From assembly GCA_015501605.1 (NCBI GenBank), contig JADNRZ010000021.1, forward strand, positions 372,001 to 436,000: 64,000 bases of DNA, given 5' to 3'. This document shows positions 11,090 through 21,468 of the stretch, one piece after another. Origin of the DNA: Panaeolus papilionaceus. Its lineage: Eukaryota > Basidiomycota > Agaricomycetes > Agaricales. The number at the start of each line of letters is the position of its first letter. Positions within the stretch are counted from its first letter, which is position 1. A program made the translations under genes and the position numbers. Below the pieces are notes generated by a model, which ran no database searches, was not told where the DNA came from, and saw nothing but the letters and a program-made list of their open reading frames with translations.

Positions 11090-11703
11090 TGGGAGATTTC
11101 CGCGGAAATGGGGGGAGGTTGGGGGGTGGTTTGGGGTGAGTTTATTGTAGTGGATTAGGTTGGATTAGATGAATTTACAAGGGAATGGGCAGGTAGGGAT
11201 GGGGGGATTTTTATATTTCCGCGGAAATGGTGATCCAAAATTGCCCATTTCCGCGGAAATGGGCAAATTTAGGAATTTTTCAATGCATGGATTTTTGAAT
11301 TTCCGCGGAAATGGGCAAATTTAGACATTTTAAATACATGGATTTTTGAATTTCCGCGGAAATGGGGGAATTTAGAGATTTTTAAATGCATGGATTTTTT
11401 GAATTTCCGCGGAAATGGGTGAATTTAGATATTTTCAATGCATGGATTTTGGATTTCCGCGGAAATGGGGAATTTTGAAAATGGTGGATTCTTGAATTTC
11501 CGCGGAAACAGTTAAATTTGGAGATTTTCAAATGAGTGGATTTGTGAATTTCCGCGGAAATGGTGGACTTGTTAATTCGTGAGCAAAGGTTCCGCGGTAT
11601 CGGAAATTCATTCCAATATTGAAATGAGTCAATTGTTGAACTTCCGCGGAAATGGTGGATTTTCTGTGGAATTGGGTGCATGCCATTCATAGATTTCCGC
11701 AGA
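11090..11703. repeat. 51-bp periodic CCGCGG palindrome array, left arm
   Basis: About ten exact and several degenerate copies of the self-complementary 14-mer ATTTCCGCGGAAAT occur, mostly 50-53 bases apart from 11,246 onward. The spacers are AT-rich (for example CATGGATTTTTGAATTT). The mirror array is at about 13,999-14,612. Confidence 0.85.
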
Positions 11704-11811
11704 AGAGGTGGATATTAACAAACTATAACCCAAGGGTGTTGCAAACATTGTCAGCAAATAAGCAGAAGTAATTAACTCCTGCAGGTTGGGAAATAATTTT
11801 ACAATTAAATT

Positions 11812-12330
11812 CTGACCCAGTACCATGTACCCGCGGGTAGTCTTTACAAAATGAATCCAAAATCATCCAAAACGAGCAACATTTGGCAGAGATACTAATA
11901 TTTCAAGCATTTTCTGCTTGATTTTACACCGTTTCAGGCGCTCTTGGACCTGTTTTGAAGTCCGCGGGTACACCAGCTTTCATTCATGACCCGGTACCAT
12001 GTACCTGCCAGTATTCCGCCCAAAACAAGTCCCAAATCATTCAAAATGGCTGTCATTTAGCTAAGATATCCATGTTTTGAGGATATTATGCTCAATTCTG
12101 CACCGTTTTGGGCGCTCCGGGGCTTGTTTTGAAGCCCGCGGGAACACCAGAATACAACCGGAAACATATCAGACCGTTTACTTCATCCACCCCCAGGTGG
12201 AAAAGCAATATTGATTGAGGAAAAGGCAGAAATCATCATACCTGCAGGCAACAAGGTGTATTAAAGTATGTTTTCCCGCGGGTAGCCCACATTTCATCAA
12301 ACAACACCCTATCTAACTCTGGCATAAATT
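11812..12330. repeat. Diverged 165-bp tandem units, left arm
   Basis: Units begin around GACCCAGTACCATGTACC and GACCCGGTACCATGTACC and end in GAAGTCCGCGGGTACACC or GAAGCCCGCGGGAACACC. A third, weaker unit runs from CCCGCGGGTAGCCC. The mirror set lies at about 13,372-13,890. Confidence 0.65.
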
Positions 12331-12544
12331 AGATGTAACTCCCTCAGTTCTGCATTATTTTGAGTGATATTGGGCTTGTTATGAGCGGATTATCTATGGC
12401 TACAATATGGTATGTATATTCAGGTGTTTAGAGAATGATAGCAGTTGATCTTTGCAATATTTCCTCTTTTACAGGTACCCCTCTCAGCCCTACATCATAG
12501 ATAAGGATATTTCTGGCAATAGAGAGCATTCAAATAATGCTGAT

Positions 12545-13156
12545 GTTCTAAATTTTAGACTTGAATTGTGTTCTACATGTTTCATTCACAACAAAGTTCC
12601 AGAATACACCTGACAGACAAGGACTGGACAACTATTTTACAGGATATGGTTCCAATGTACCATATTACATCCATTTTTGTAGCTTATATGACTGATATAT
12701 CGGAAGAAAGAAGGAAACAAGAGTCAGAAGCAATTCTTAATGATATCTTGAGACTTTCTTCAACAAAAGTACCAAAGAAAACACCCACCAGACAATGGTG
12801 AGACAATGGTTAGACAGGATGCAGTTGAAACAGAAGCATAAGTCTCTTCTTCCACCTGTTAAAACAACAAAAGGGAAAGGGAATATTGCATGGAGACTAA
12901 GAATCATAACATGTAGAACATATCTTGTCTCAAATATGATCATATTACTGTCAAATGTTGCTTCTAGACCATCCTCCCCTCTTGTTGTATCATTGTCCAA
13001 TATATCACCCATATAAACCTGATAAATGAGTCACATGTACTGTGGTTTCGCTATATTCTGTCATCCAGTTGTCTAACCATTAGCTCTTGTGAGTGCACTA
13101 GGGCCTTCTTTGTTGACAATACTTGCATATCTCAATTAGATACAGCAATTTGTTAT
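12545..13156. other. Unique spacer at the centre of the palindrome
   Basis: 612 bases separate the arms. The longest frame (12,568-12,801, 77 aa, with ISEERRKQESEAILNDILRL) has no recognised motif and no transposase signature. It may be what is left of an internal gene of a non-autonomous element, or non-coding. Confidence 0.4.
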
Positions 13157-14903
13157 ATCAGCATTATTTTGAATGCTCTCTATTGCCAGAAATATCCTTA
13201 TCTATGATGTAGGGCTGAGAGGGGTACCTGTAAAAGAGGAAATATTGCAAAGATCAACTGCTATCATTCTCTAAACACCTGAATATACATACCATATTGT
13301 AGCCATAGATAATCCGCTCATAACAAGCCCAATATCACTCAAAATAATGCAGAACTGAGGGAGTTACATCTAATTTATGCCAGAGTTAGATAGGGTGTTG
13401 TTTGATGAAATGTGGGCTACCCGCGGGAAAACATACTTTAATACACCTTGTTGCCTGCAGGTATGATGATTTCTGCCTTTTCCTCAATCAATATTGCTTT
13501 TCCACCTGGGGGTGGATGAAGTAAACGGTCTGATATGTTTCCGGTTGTATTCTGGTGTTCCCGCGGGCTTCAAAACAAGCCCCGGAGCGCCCAAAACGGT
13601 GCAGAATTGAGCATAATATCCTCAAAACATGGATATCTTAGCTAAATGACAGCCATTTTGAATGATTTGGGACTTGTTTTGGGCGGAATACTGGCAGGTA
13701 CATGGTACCGGGTCATGAATGAAAGCTGGTGTACCCGCGGACTTCAAAACAGGTCCAAGAGCGCCTGAAACGGTGTAAAATCAAGCAGAAAATGCTTGAA
13801 ATATTAGTATCTCTGCCAAATGTTGCTCGTTTTGGATGATTTTGGATTCATTTTGTAAAGACTACCCGCGGGTACATGGTACTGGGTCAGAATTTAATTG
13901 TAAAATTATTTCCCAACCTGCAGGAGTTAATTACTTCTGCTTATTTGCTGACAATGTTTGCAACACCCTTGGGTTATAGTTTGTTAATATCCACCTCTTC
14001 TGCGGAAATCTATGAATGGCATGCACCCAATTCCACAGAAAATCCACCATTTCCGCGGAAGTTCAACAATTGACTCATTTCAATATTGGAATGAATTTCC
14101 GATACCGCGGAACCTTTGCTCACGAATTAACAAGTCCACCATTTCCGCGGAAATTCACAAATCCACTCATTTGAAAATCTCCAAATTTAACTGTTTCCGC
14201 GGAAATTCAAGAATCCACCATTTTCAAAATTCCCCATTTCCGCGGAAATCCAAAATCCATGCATTGAAAATATCTAAATTCACCCATTTCCGCGGAAATT
14301 CAAAAAATCCATGCATTTAAAAATCTCTAAATTCCCCCATTTCCGCGGAAATTCAAAAATCCATGTATTTAAAATGTCTAAATTTGCCCATTTCCGCGGA
14401 AATTCAAAAATCCATGCATTGAAAAATTCCTAAATTTGCCCATTTCCGCGGAAATGGGCAATTTTGGATCACCATTTCCGCGGAAATATAAAAATCCCCC
14501 CATCCCTACCTGCCCATTCCCTTGTAAATTCATCTAATCCAACCTAATCCACTACAATAAACTCACCCCAAACCACCCCCCAACCTCCCCCCATTTCCGC
14601 GGAAATCTCCCAATCCACCCCAATCCACTACTACCCACCCACCCCAACCTACCCGCTACCCCCCTCCCATTCCCTTGGAAAACTACCAATCCACCCATTT
14701 CAGCTCACCCGCCGCTCACTCGGAAATCCACCCTACCCAACCCGCCCACCTACTAGTAATAATTAATTCACTTATATTCTATCTAATGAAATAACTATTT
14801 AGTGTAGTTACCCAAAATGTAGGAAATCCATGGCGATCCATGGATCACACTCAGTCATTATGTTGTAGCTAGTCCATGGATCAACAAAGTCGCTACATTG
14901 TAA
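13157..14903 (-). repeat. Right arm of the 4.1-kb palindrome
   Basis: Reverse complement of 10,799-12,544, ending CTACATTGTAA. Immediately inside-out analysis gives CAATGTAGCG...CGCTACATTG bounded by TA on both sides. That would fit a 2-bp TA target duplication, but two bases are weak evidence. No longer direct repeat flanks the structure. Confidence 0.9.
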
Positions 14904-15380
14904 CTTCCCTACCTGATTCTGATATCAATCTGATGACACTGACATATCAGAGGGTGGGCTTATAAGGTCGATATATGGTATGTTGTAAGATTATGCCAGA
15001 TTATACCGCTGACAGCAAGTTACATCGATTACATGACCCTTATGATGCATTATCTGAACCTCTTAAATTTACTGATGTAATTGTATGCTACCTATTGATT
15101 CACTACCGTGCTACTGTGTGCTCAAGTGAAGAGCTGTTCGCAGCTGTGCAAAGCCATGAAATTTGCTGTGGGACACAGTAGTGAGTTCACGGCAGCGCAC
15201 GGCTTTGCACGGCGTTTTCTAGTTGCCCGACCGCAATCACGCATAACATGCAAAGCTGGACGAAAGTCCAGGACTGATGGGCCGGACACTGCGAAGCGGG
15301 CAATGCGGGACCTCTGAGACGCATTGTGCGCTTGCGAAGTTATAGCAACTTGGGCGCAAACGACAACGCTCAAGCTTTTA
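14904..15380. other. Stretch with an inverted GCCGTGC fragment
   Basis: Around 15,180-15,240 a reverse-complement copy of the GCCGTGC array start (GCACGGCTTTGCACGGCGTT) is followed by CGACCGCAAT-type sequence, as at 8727-8770 in opposite orientation. No gene is supported. Confidence 0.5.
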
Positions 15381-15382
15381 CT

Positions 15383-15393
15383 CGGATATATAA
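15383..15393 (+). promoter_or_regulatory. TATA box of the 66-aa NPLH gene
   Basis: GGATATATAAA lies about 130 bases before the ATG at 15,521. It is followed by a CA-rich leader typical of fungal 5' untranslated regions. Confidence 0.5.
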
Positions 15394-15520
15394 ACCATGT
15401 CCAATATCCTGGATTCATCAGTACAAAAACACCAGTATCGCCCATCCAACAGCACAACGTATCTAACTATCCAGCTATCCAACCGACCGACCTCACCACA
15501 ACTACACCACCATCACTATC

Positions 15521-15721
15521 ATGTCTAACACTCTCCACAATTCTATCCCCACTTCCAAAGTCTCAGGCTACAGTTCCCTCTCTGGTGCTGTTCCTGCTGG
15601 TGGTCAGGGTGGAAAGCCTGGAAATGCGCCCGTGGGTGGGGGTAATCCCCTTCATGCCCCTGTCGGAGGTTCCAAGATTTCGGAGTATAGCTCGCTATCT
15701 GGCGCTGTCACCGGAAAATAA
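15521..15721 (+). CDS. NPLH-family small protein (66 aa, two modules)
   Basis: MSNTLHNSIPTSKVSGYSSL opens the first module and NPLHAPVGGSKISEYSSLSG the second; the protein ends GAVTGK. It is the closest relative of the 65-aa protein at 7840-8037, with similar length, TATA-box promoter and Gly-rich linker (GGKPGNAPVGGG). The first module has drifted from NPLH to NTLH. The ATG follows ACTATC in a normal fungal context. It is convergent with the MPAP-type gene whose stop lies 280 bases away; a member of the same MPAP family also neighbours the NPLH gene at 4885. Function unknown. Confidence 0.75.
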   Translation: MSNTLHNSIPTSKVSGYSSLSGAVPAGGQGGKPGNAPVGGGNPLHAPVGGSKISEYSSLSGAVTGK

Positions 15722-16002
15722 ACTCATGGATGAAGGAAACAAAAGCGATGTTCAAGGCAGTTGCTTCAAAGACAGCATTAAAGACACGATTATTTATCTG
15801 TAGCTTTGAATAAATTTTGACTTTGGAGGAATGATAATCACGGTGATCCCTATAATTTGAACATTCGTGAAGTGTTTCATTGAGAATACCGATGTATTTA
15901 AGCGCCTCTGCGAAGTGTTTCGGATACTAAATATATACGAGTATTCGAAATACTGACGATAACTGACGCTAGTACTTCATAAGACCGATGCGCACTCAGA
16001 AT
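15722..16002. other. Convergent 3' region
   Basis: Shared 3' space of two convergent genes; no other feature seen. Confidence 0.5.
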
Positions 16003-16680
16003 TTAGAAAGTGTGCAAGTAGTCGCCAACAAAGTTCTTGGCAAGGCTGCCAACCTGATCACCAATGGCGCCATATCCAAAGGACTTGGCGAGCTCTTGAG
16101 CTTTGGTGGCACTTGCAGAGCCAACGGCTGTCTCAATGAAACGGTGCTGTTCAAATATTAATTGTCATTAATTTTTCAGCTGAGGTAGGACGATATAACA
16201 CACCTGGTACGGCTTGCGCTCCTTGTCGTGGTAAACGACAAAGCGGAGCTCGCCAGCAGCGTTCTTCTGGCCGTATTGGAGGGAGTTACCGACTTTCAAT
16301 TTGTATCCCTCTACAAGAACACCAATCAAGTTAGCAGGCTTTCGAGGGTAATCAGTACAAGAATTCGTACCTCCTGGCAAGAGCTGTCCGACACGGGTGA
16401 TATGGTTCGGGTTAGCACTGGTGCTGGTCTTGTAGTACTCGGCGGCGATGAAGAAAGGGAATTGGGTTCCTACATACCTTCAATGTCGGTACGAGATCGT
16501 AGAAATAATTTTAGATGAGGTGTACTCACCGGTGGTGATATTGTCAGCGGTGACAAGATAATAGTCAGCATTGCGAGTGGCGAGGTTCTGGCTCCAGGTG
16601 ATGTGGAACAGCTTGTTAGCAGCCTCGGCGTCGAACAAGGGGATGAGAATTTCATTTCCGGATTCAACTGGTGCGGGCAT
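16003..16680 (-). CDS. Conserved fungal protein of unknown function (MPAP type, four exons)
   Basis: Four exons on the minus strand: 16,680-16,530, 16,469-16,371, 16,310-16,204 and 16,146-16,003. The introns are 57-60 nt with GT..AG ends and the frame holds throughout (166 aa). The protein starts MPAPVESGNEILIPLFDAEA; mid-protein segments include GTQFPFFIAAEYYKTS, HITRVGQLLPGEGYKLKVGN and ELRFVVYHDKERKPYQHRF. The C-terminal part is amphipathic (AQELAKSFGYGAIGDQVGSL). No signal peptide or transmembrane segment. The alternation of short beta-rich segments suggests a small beta-structured cytosolic protein, but I do not recognise the family. A deleted paralogue lies at 3812-4063. The clean splicing is good evidence of a live gene. 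Confidence 0.8.
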
Positions 16681-16747
16681 TGTGATGATTGACTATAAGA
16701 TAGCAGATGAGTTGCGTTGCTTGTTGGATCAAGAAGGCTGGGCTGGG

Positions 16748-16757
16748 TCCTTATATA
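16748..16757 (-). promoter_or_regulatory. TATA box of the MPAP-type gene
   Basis: The minus strand reads GATATATAAGG about 70 nt upstream of the ATG at 16,680. Confidence 0.55.
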
Positions 16758-16759
16758 TC

Positions 16760-17153
16760 GTACCGTTGTGACTATGAAGTGAGACATGTAAAGTTTTCGC
16801 TGATATGGCTGCGAAAATGCTCATCTTCTCCATACCTTAGAAAAAGTTAACTGGTTCAATTTTTTTTCCTCTTCGCTGAAAATTTTCGCATGGCGGACCC
16901 TGACAGGCTTCGTGATCACGTAATGTCTCAGCGTACAGTTTTCAATCAAGCACAATTTCACAGCCAAAGTACTCATTCTAGCTGCCAAAAAAACCCTCTG
17001 CTTAGCAATTGGTTCTAAAAGCGATGTCGGCTGAAATGTTGGATGCAGTTCAAATCGAGTTTCACTTTCATTGACAACCACGCAGGGATTGTCCGGCGGA
17101 GTGGGCGTGTACGTACCCTGCTTTGTGTTCTATTCACTCCTTGAACATTTCCG
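16760..17153. other. Intergenic stretch up to the large element
   Basis: No gene seen; ends at the TTTTCT target duplication at 17,154-17,159. Confidence 0.5.
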
Positions 17154-17159
17154 TTTTCT

Positions 17160-17198
17160 TATGGTGCGCAATTAGCACATTTATTATTTAGGGAAAAC
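17160..17198 (+). repeat. Left TIR of the large element
   Basis: Begins TATGGTGCGCAATTAGCACA and ends TTTAGGGAAAAC; perfect reverse complement of 35,224-35,262. The preceding six bases TTTTCT are the target duplication. Confidence 0.9.
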
Positions 17199-17288
17199 TT
17201 TTACTTACTGTAAGAGACCTTGCAAAATATTTTCAGTAGTCCTACAAAAATAAAAACAAACTGTGAACCTGGTTGACGACTTCCAGAC

Positions 17289-17510
17289 TTTTTATGAGCG
17301 CCTATGATGTTTCTCAAAATCCCTGGAACTTTTTTTCGGGCGCTTACAAGTCGTGAACCATAAGAAAGAGAAATTGAGTGGGCGTCTAAGAAAAAGCGAA
17401 AATATTCTTGAGCATCTATGAAAAAAAAGGAAAATATTTTCAAGCGTCTAAAAAAAAGAAGAGGAAATCTGAGCGCTTAAGTGAAACATCCAGAAAATAT
17501 TTAAGACTCA
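17289..17510 (+). repeat. Left subterminal A-run/GCGCTTA repeats
   Basis: Irregular units combine GAGCGCCTATG, GGGCGCTTACAAG, GGGCGTCTAAG, AAGCGTCTAAAA or GAGCGCTTAAG with a following A-rich run such as AAAAAAAAGGAAAATATTTT, spaced about 35-60 bases. The same kind of unit occurs in opposite orientation inside the right TIR. Subterminal repeats of this sort are often transposase binding sites; that role is inferred. Confidence 0.65.
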
Positions 17511-18163
17511 CTTGATTAGATTATACATTTTTTAACATATTAATGTCGTCTCAAAAAGCCTGAAAACCCGAATATTTCCAGTACAAGTAGCCTGATATAG
17601 GGTGTTGAGCGGAGTTTGAAATACCATCAGGTACTCGGCATTACAAGTCGGCGACATCAGCGGAGCTTCAAATCAATGAAAAAAGGCCGCCCCTAAACAT
17701 GGTGGTGGCGAAATCGTCACACAGGCCTATTGTTAGCCTTCCTTTCTCCCACCAACGTCCCCTATAGATAGCATCAGTGTTCGTAGATAGTAAATTGCCG
17801 GATTGGATAGTAATTAGTAACGATAATTAAGAAGGATGTATAGTAATAATAAACCAGGACCCACAAGAAGAAAGTTCAAACGAGCGAGGGTATCCAATAC
17901 CTCAGCCAATCTAAGTCAAGAACCAATAACTATGCCAGGCCCCCGAAAAAGGAGTTGGCGGGCAATGGTAAGGATGGTCGGGTAGCGGCGTGCCTTCGGA
18001 AAGCCGACACTCACCCTTCCTTGCCAGAGTGAAGAAAGCCCTGAAGGCACAATGCCCGCGCCCAACCCAGAAGAAACACAAGAGATGTCATGACGCAAAG
18101 GTAAAAAGTACACAAACATCACCCAAGACAACTGGATTTCATTGACATGAACATATATTACAG
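17511..18163. other. Left interior of the element, possible first exons of the SPT5-like gene
   Basis: A frame opening MPGPRKRSWRAM near 17,934 followed by GTAAGG, and a basic segment (KKHKRCHDAK) before GTAAAAAG at about 18,101, could be upstream exons. I could not keep a single frame through both junctions, so these are not asserted. Confidence 0.3.
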
Positions 18164-21100
18164 TCTGTATACCTGGATCTACCGATCCAGAAGACGAAGA
18201 TCAAAGCATGAACAACAACGAGGAGGGCGAGGAGGAGGGCGATGATGATCAAAGCATGGAAGAGACGACCGAGGAGGGTAGTAACAATGATCAAGACATG
18301 TACAACGAGGAGGATGGTGAGGAGGATGGCGAGGGTGAGGAGGAGGATGTCAAAGAGACAGGATCGCGTGCAGGTAAGTGTCATGTCAAAGTCTATTATG
18401 CTGCTCAAATACATATCTAACTATCCGGAAGATTGGAACAACGAAGATGATGAAGACGTGGACAGCGAGGACAACAGTGAGGATGAGGAAGCCAATAGCA
18501 AGGACGACGAAAACAGAGTTGAAAACAAGGAGGATCAGAACGGCGAGGACTCCAACGATATCGAAGAAGATGAGGATGATGCGGATGCAGAGGGGCAGGA
18601 TGGTGGGGACGATGAGAACGAAATGAAGGAACAGCAGCACCCTCGGCCGCCGCATACACAGAAACACAGAGGCAAAGAGAAGCATAGAGCCAACATATTC
18701 GTTGACGACAAGGCCAACGGAGGGGAAACATCTGAAGACTCAGATATACATGGTGGCGAAGACTTCACTTTGTTCATCAATGATAGGGAAAACACAGATA
18801 CGGAGAGGTCAAGAGATCCAGGCAGGTCACTCATTATAATATGTCAAATATTCATACTTATATATATGATATACAGTATTCAACTCCGATTGTCTACAGA
18901 GTGGAGATCTTGAAGACCGTCAGTACTACTGGGACGGTCTACTCGAGAGGGCCTACAACCATGCAAAGGATGGAGATCGTTGGCATACTGTACCAATTGG
19001 AGTAGTTTGGCAGTCAGCAGTCAGCAGAGGCCTGGCCGTGCCGAAATCGGTCAGCAGTCAGCAGTCAGAGGGTGCTCTGCCGAAACCATCCACCAAGCCT
19101 GCAAATTCCAACGCCCCCCAAAAAGGTAATTTCAGTCAAATTCGAGAGAATTTCCGCCAAACCCGCCTGTGTCATTGGGCTGGTGCCCTTCAAATTAAAT
19201 TCCTCGGTTGGACACCGTTGCAGAGGCGTTATAGTGCGTTGATGACTATGGGGTGCCCCGATGTCAGCACGAAATGGAGGTGTTGCCGAAACCAAAATTT
19301 CGGCAGAGCGGTCAGCAGTCAGACCCCCTGCCGAACTGGTCCAATTGGTACAGTATTGGGGTCGATCTGACAGCGGATGATAACCAGAACGACGATGATT
19401 ATATGATCACAGCAAATGATCTTCTCTGGGTTGTACCCTGCGCTGTACATCTTGACTTCGTATTTGTTATGATTTTAAATGATTTATCCCGTTGGTTTGT
19501 TGTACAGGCAGGGAGTGAAGAAGACGCTGTGTTTGATATTTTCAATCGCTCATCATCAAACATCACAGGGGCATCAGCAATATTCAACCCGTCGCATCCC
19601 CAACGTATATTCATCGAGGCTGCCAGTGAAAGCATCGCCAGAGCCACCATTGATGGCGTTTCGGGATTATTTCCATCGCAGCTGAAGCTTGTGCCATACT
19701 CTGAACGTCGATGCTGCATGGTGAACTTTCCGAGACATATGCCACTATGGGTCCGGATCCACGACTTTAGGCGCAATCTGGCAGACTTAAATGGGACTGT
19801 CGCCATCGTGGTGCCACTTCTCAACAACATGTACAGCAACCTTGTGGAAATGTGGACTGTCGTCACTGCTTCCAAGGATCCTTATGAAGCATCGGCGCCA
19901 TGGGTTTATGAGCAATTCAAAATCGACGACATCAAATTCAAGATCAATCCGGATGAACTGCCAACAATACGCGACATCCAAAAGTTTGTGGGCTGCGACA
20001 AGATTCAGGAGTACACCCTCAACGTTCTTTTCAAGCGTATTTATTCCGCCAACATTCGTCCAGGAGCTCGTGTCTGCGTCACATCAGGGGAGTTCGTGGG
20101 GTTAACAGGGGAGGTAGTCGGAACGGCTTGTGCGGCTGCCACTGTCCGACTGGAGAATGGCATTGTCGAACCGATCCCTCTCGATATCCTTCACCGCGCC
20201 TTTGTCGTTGGCGACCAGGTTGCTATCGCCACACTACCATGGAGGGGTGTAACTGGCTGGGTGGTGAATGCTGAAGAGCAGCATGTAAGCATTTGGTCCG
20301 ACAAAGATCAAAAAGAGGTACGTGTTTCTCTCACTTTTAATTGAAGAAACCCTCATCGTATTTGTCGCCAGTACCATGTAGCCTCTAACGAGGTAGAATT
20401 CTTCTCGCCGTCATTCCACCAAACGTTTTTGCTACCACCACAAATCAAACGTCCAAATATATCCATGTTTGACGTTTATCAATGTTTCAAAGGGAGAACA
20501 GTCTACATAACGGGGCAACATCCTTTCAAAGGTCAACGGGGTCTTATCAAAGATACGCACCCTGACGGGCGCGTTTGGATTCAAATGGAGTCCATGCTTA
20601 GTGGCAACCAGACCACGATATTCAAGCATACCAAACTCTCTCTCATGTGTGTATCTGTGCTGCCTATGTATTTCCACAACTGAATTTTGGTGTAGTGACA
20701 TCAAGACTGATCGCCATTTACTGCCCTTAAGTGGCAACAATGTTGGAGCCACGCGCAGAGTCATACCTTTTGCCGAACAGAGCATTGCTGCTCATACCTC
20801 TGACACAGCCACCCACTGCGACAGTCTGTTAGAGCAGATTCAAGACCTACCCGTTGTCGACGATACGATCAGCTTTCCTGAATCTGATCCAATCGTACTT
20901 GCACCAAACATGGATCCATACTGGTTGGTTGAAGCCTGCTTTCAGCATCGCATCAAACTTGCACACGTCAATGACCCCAACCACATTGTCCAGCTATTGG
21001 GAAGGGGTTCAGGGCCAGGGTTGGTCGAGGTGCGCGACCACATGAACATGCTTCAGGTAGCATCACACATGTTGACTGCGCTTCCACCACAAAAAAAAGA

Positions 21101-21275
21101 TGATGTTGTTGTCGTGCTTTCGGGGGAACACGTAGGCAAAATGTTCAAGGTGGTTGAGGTTCACGAGAACCACTCACAAGTCAAGAAGCCGGGGAGGGTT
21201 TTACGGAAAAATGAAGTTAATCCGTGTTTCAGTAATGACAATCTAGTACACGCATTTGGACCATTAAATAGATAA
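18164..21275 (+). pseudogene. SPT5-like KOW/NGN transcription-elongation protein, coding exon split by a MITE
   Basis: Acidic Asp/Glu-rich exons (18,164-18,376 and 18,435 on) are followed by SGDLEDRQYYWDGLLERAYN, a linker, then an NGN-like domain (AGSEEDAVFDIFNRSSSN after the intron 19,433-19,507). KOW-like modules follow: RPGARVCVTSGEFVGLTGEV with GDQVAIATLPWRGVTGWVV, GRTVYITGQHPFKGQRGLIK, and C-terminal KDDVVVVLSGEHVGKMFKVV. Further introns are 20,318-20,371 and 20,647-20,695; the stop is at 21,275. SPT5/NusG-type proteins bind RNA polymerase II and aid elongation; shorter divergent paralogues are common in Agaricomycetes. A 366-bp MITE plus TA sits in the exon between GDRWH and IGVDLTADDNQ; removing it restores one frame exactly. 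The junction near 18,824-18,875 does not keep frame in my reading. This copy is probably inactive. Confidence 0.7.
18988..19353. mobile_element. Mariner-like MITE (366 bp) with TA duplication
   Basis: Terminal inverted repeats CTGTACCAATTGGAGTAGTT and, read from the right end, CTGTACCAATTGGACCAGTT continue to GGCAG. TA dinucleotides flank the unit at 18,986-18,987 and 19,354-19,355. Inside are repeats of GGTCAGCAGTCAG and CTGCCGAAA. No transposase gene. It interrupts the SPT5-like reading frame. Its first eight bases CTGTACCA match those of the MITE at 38,665-39,043. Confidence 0.85.
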
Positions 21276-21468
21276 ACAAAACTTCGGTATATTACTCAGG
21301 ATAGCTGTCATTGATATACGTACTTGTAATATTGGTTTCTTGACTTAATTTTGCAGTTCCGGCATCTAATTTTTAATTACAAGAACAGGCAGGCCCAGAG
21401 GCATGCAAGAAGCGCTGAAAATGGAATTGTATCAAGTGAGTCCTGTATCTATGTCTAACGTGCACTAT
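21276..21468. other. Convergent 3' region
   Basis: Short AT-rich interval between the SPT5-like gene (+) and BTB gene 1 (-). Confidence 0.5.

Larger units (their letters stand above)
10799..12544 (+). repeat. Left arm of a 4.1-kb palindrome
   Basis: This 1746-base arm is near-identical, in inverted orientation, to 13,157-14,903. The outermost bases read TTACAATGTAGCGACTTTGT, followed by CCATGG-containing subterminal words (GATCCATGGA three times). Then come a roughly 51-bp periodic array of ATTTCCGCGGAAAT (11,090-11,700) and about three diverged 165-bp units rich in CCCGCGGG and GGTACATGG-type words. The shared frames in both arms are by-products of these repeats. Where compared, the arms differ only by a 1-base indel at the inner end, so the structure is young or homogenised. 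Confidence 0.9.

Noticed and set aside
11382..14320. Identical 102-aa frames at 11,382-11,690 (-) and 14,012-14,320 (+), and 65-aa frames next to them
   Set aside because: They are translations of the periodic CCGCGG array and neighbouring repeats in the two palindrome arms; no protein features.
10799..14903. Assigning the palindrome to a named transposon superfamily
   Set aside because: Only a 2-bp TA match flanks it and no transposase is encoded; the evidence is too weak.
18386..18834. Hydrophobic minus-strand frames opposite the acidic exons
   Set aside because: Complement of GAN/GAR codons always gives Leu/Val/Ile-rich frames; these are shadows of the acidic coding strand.
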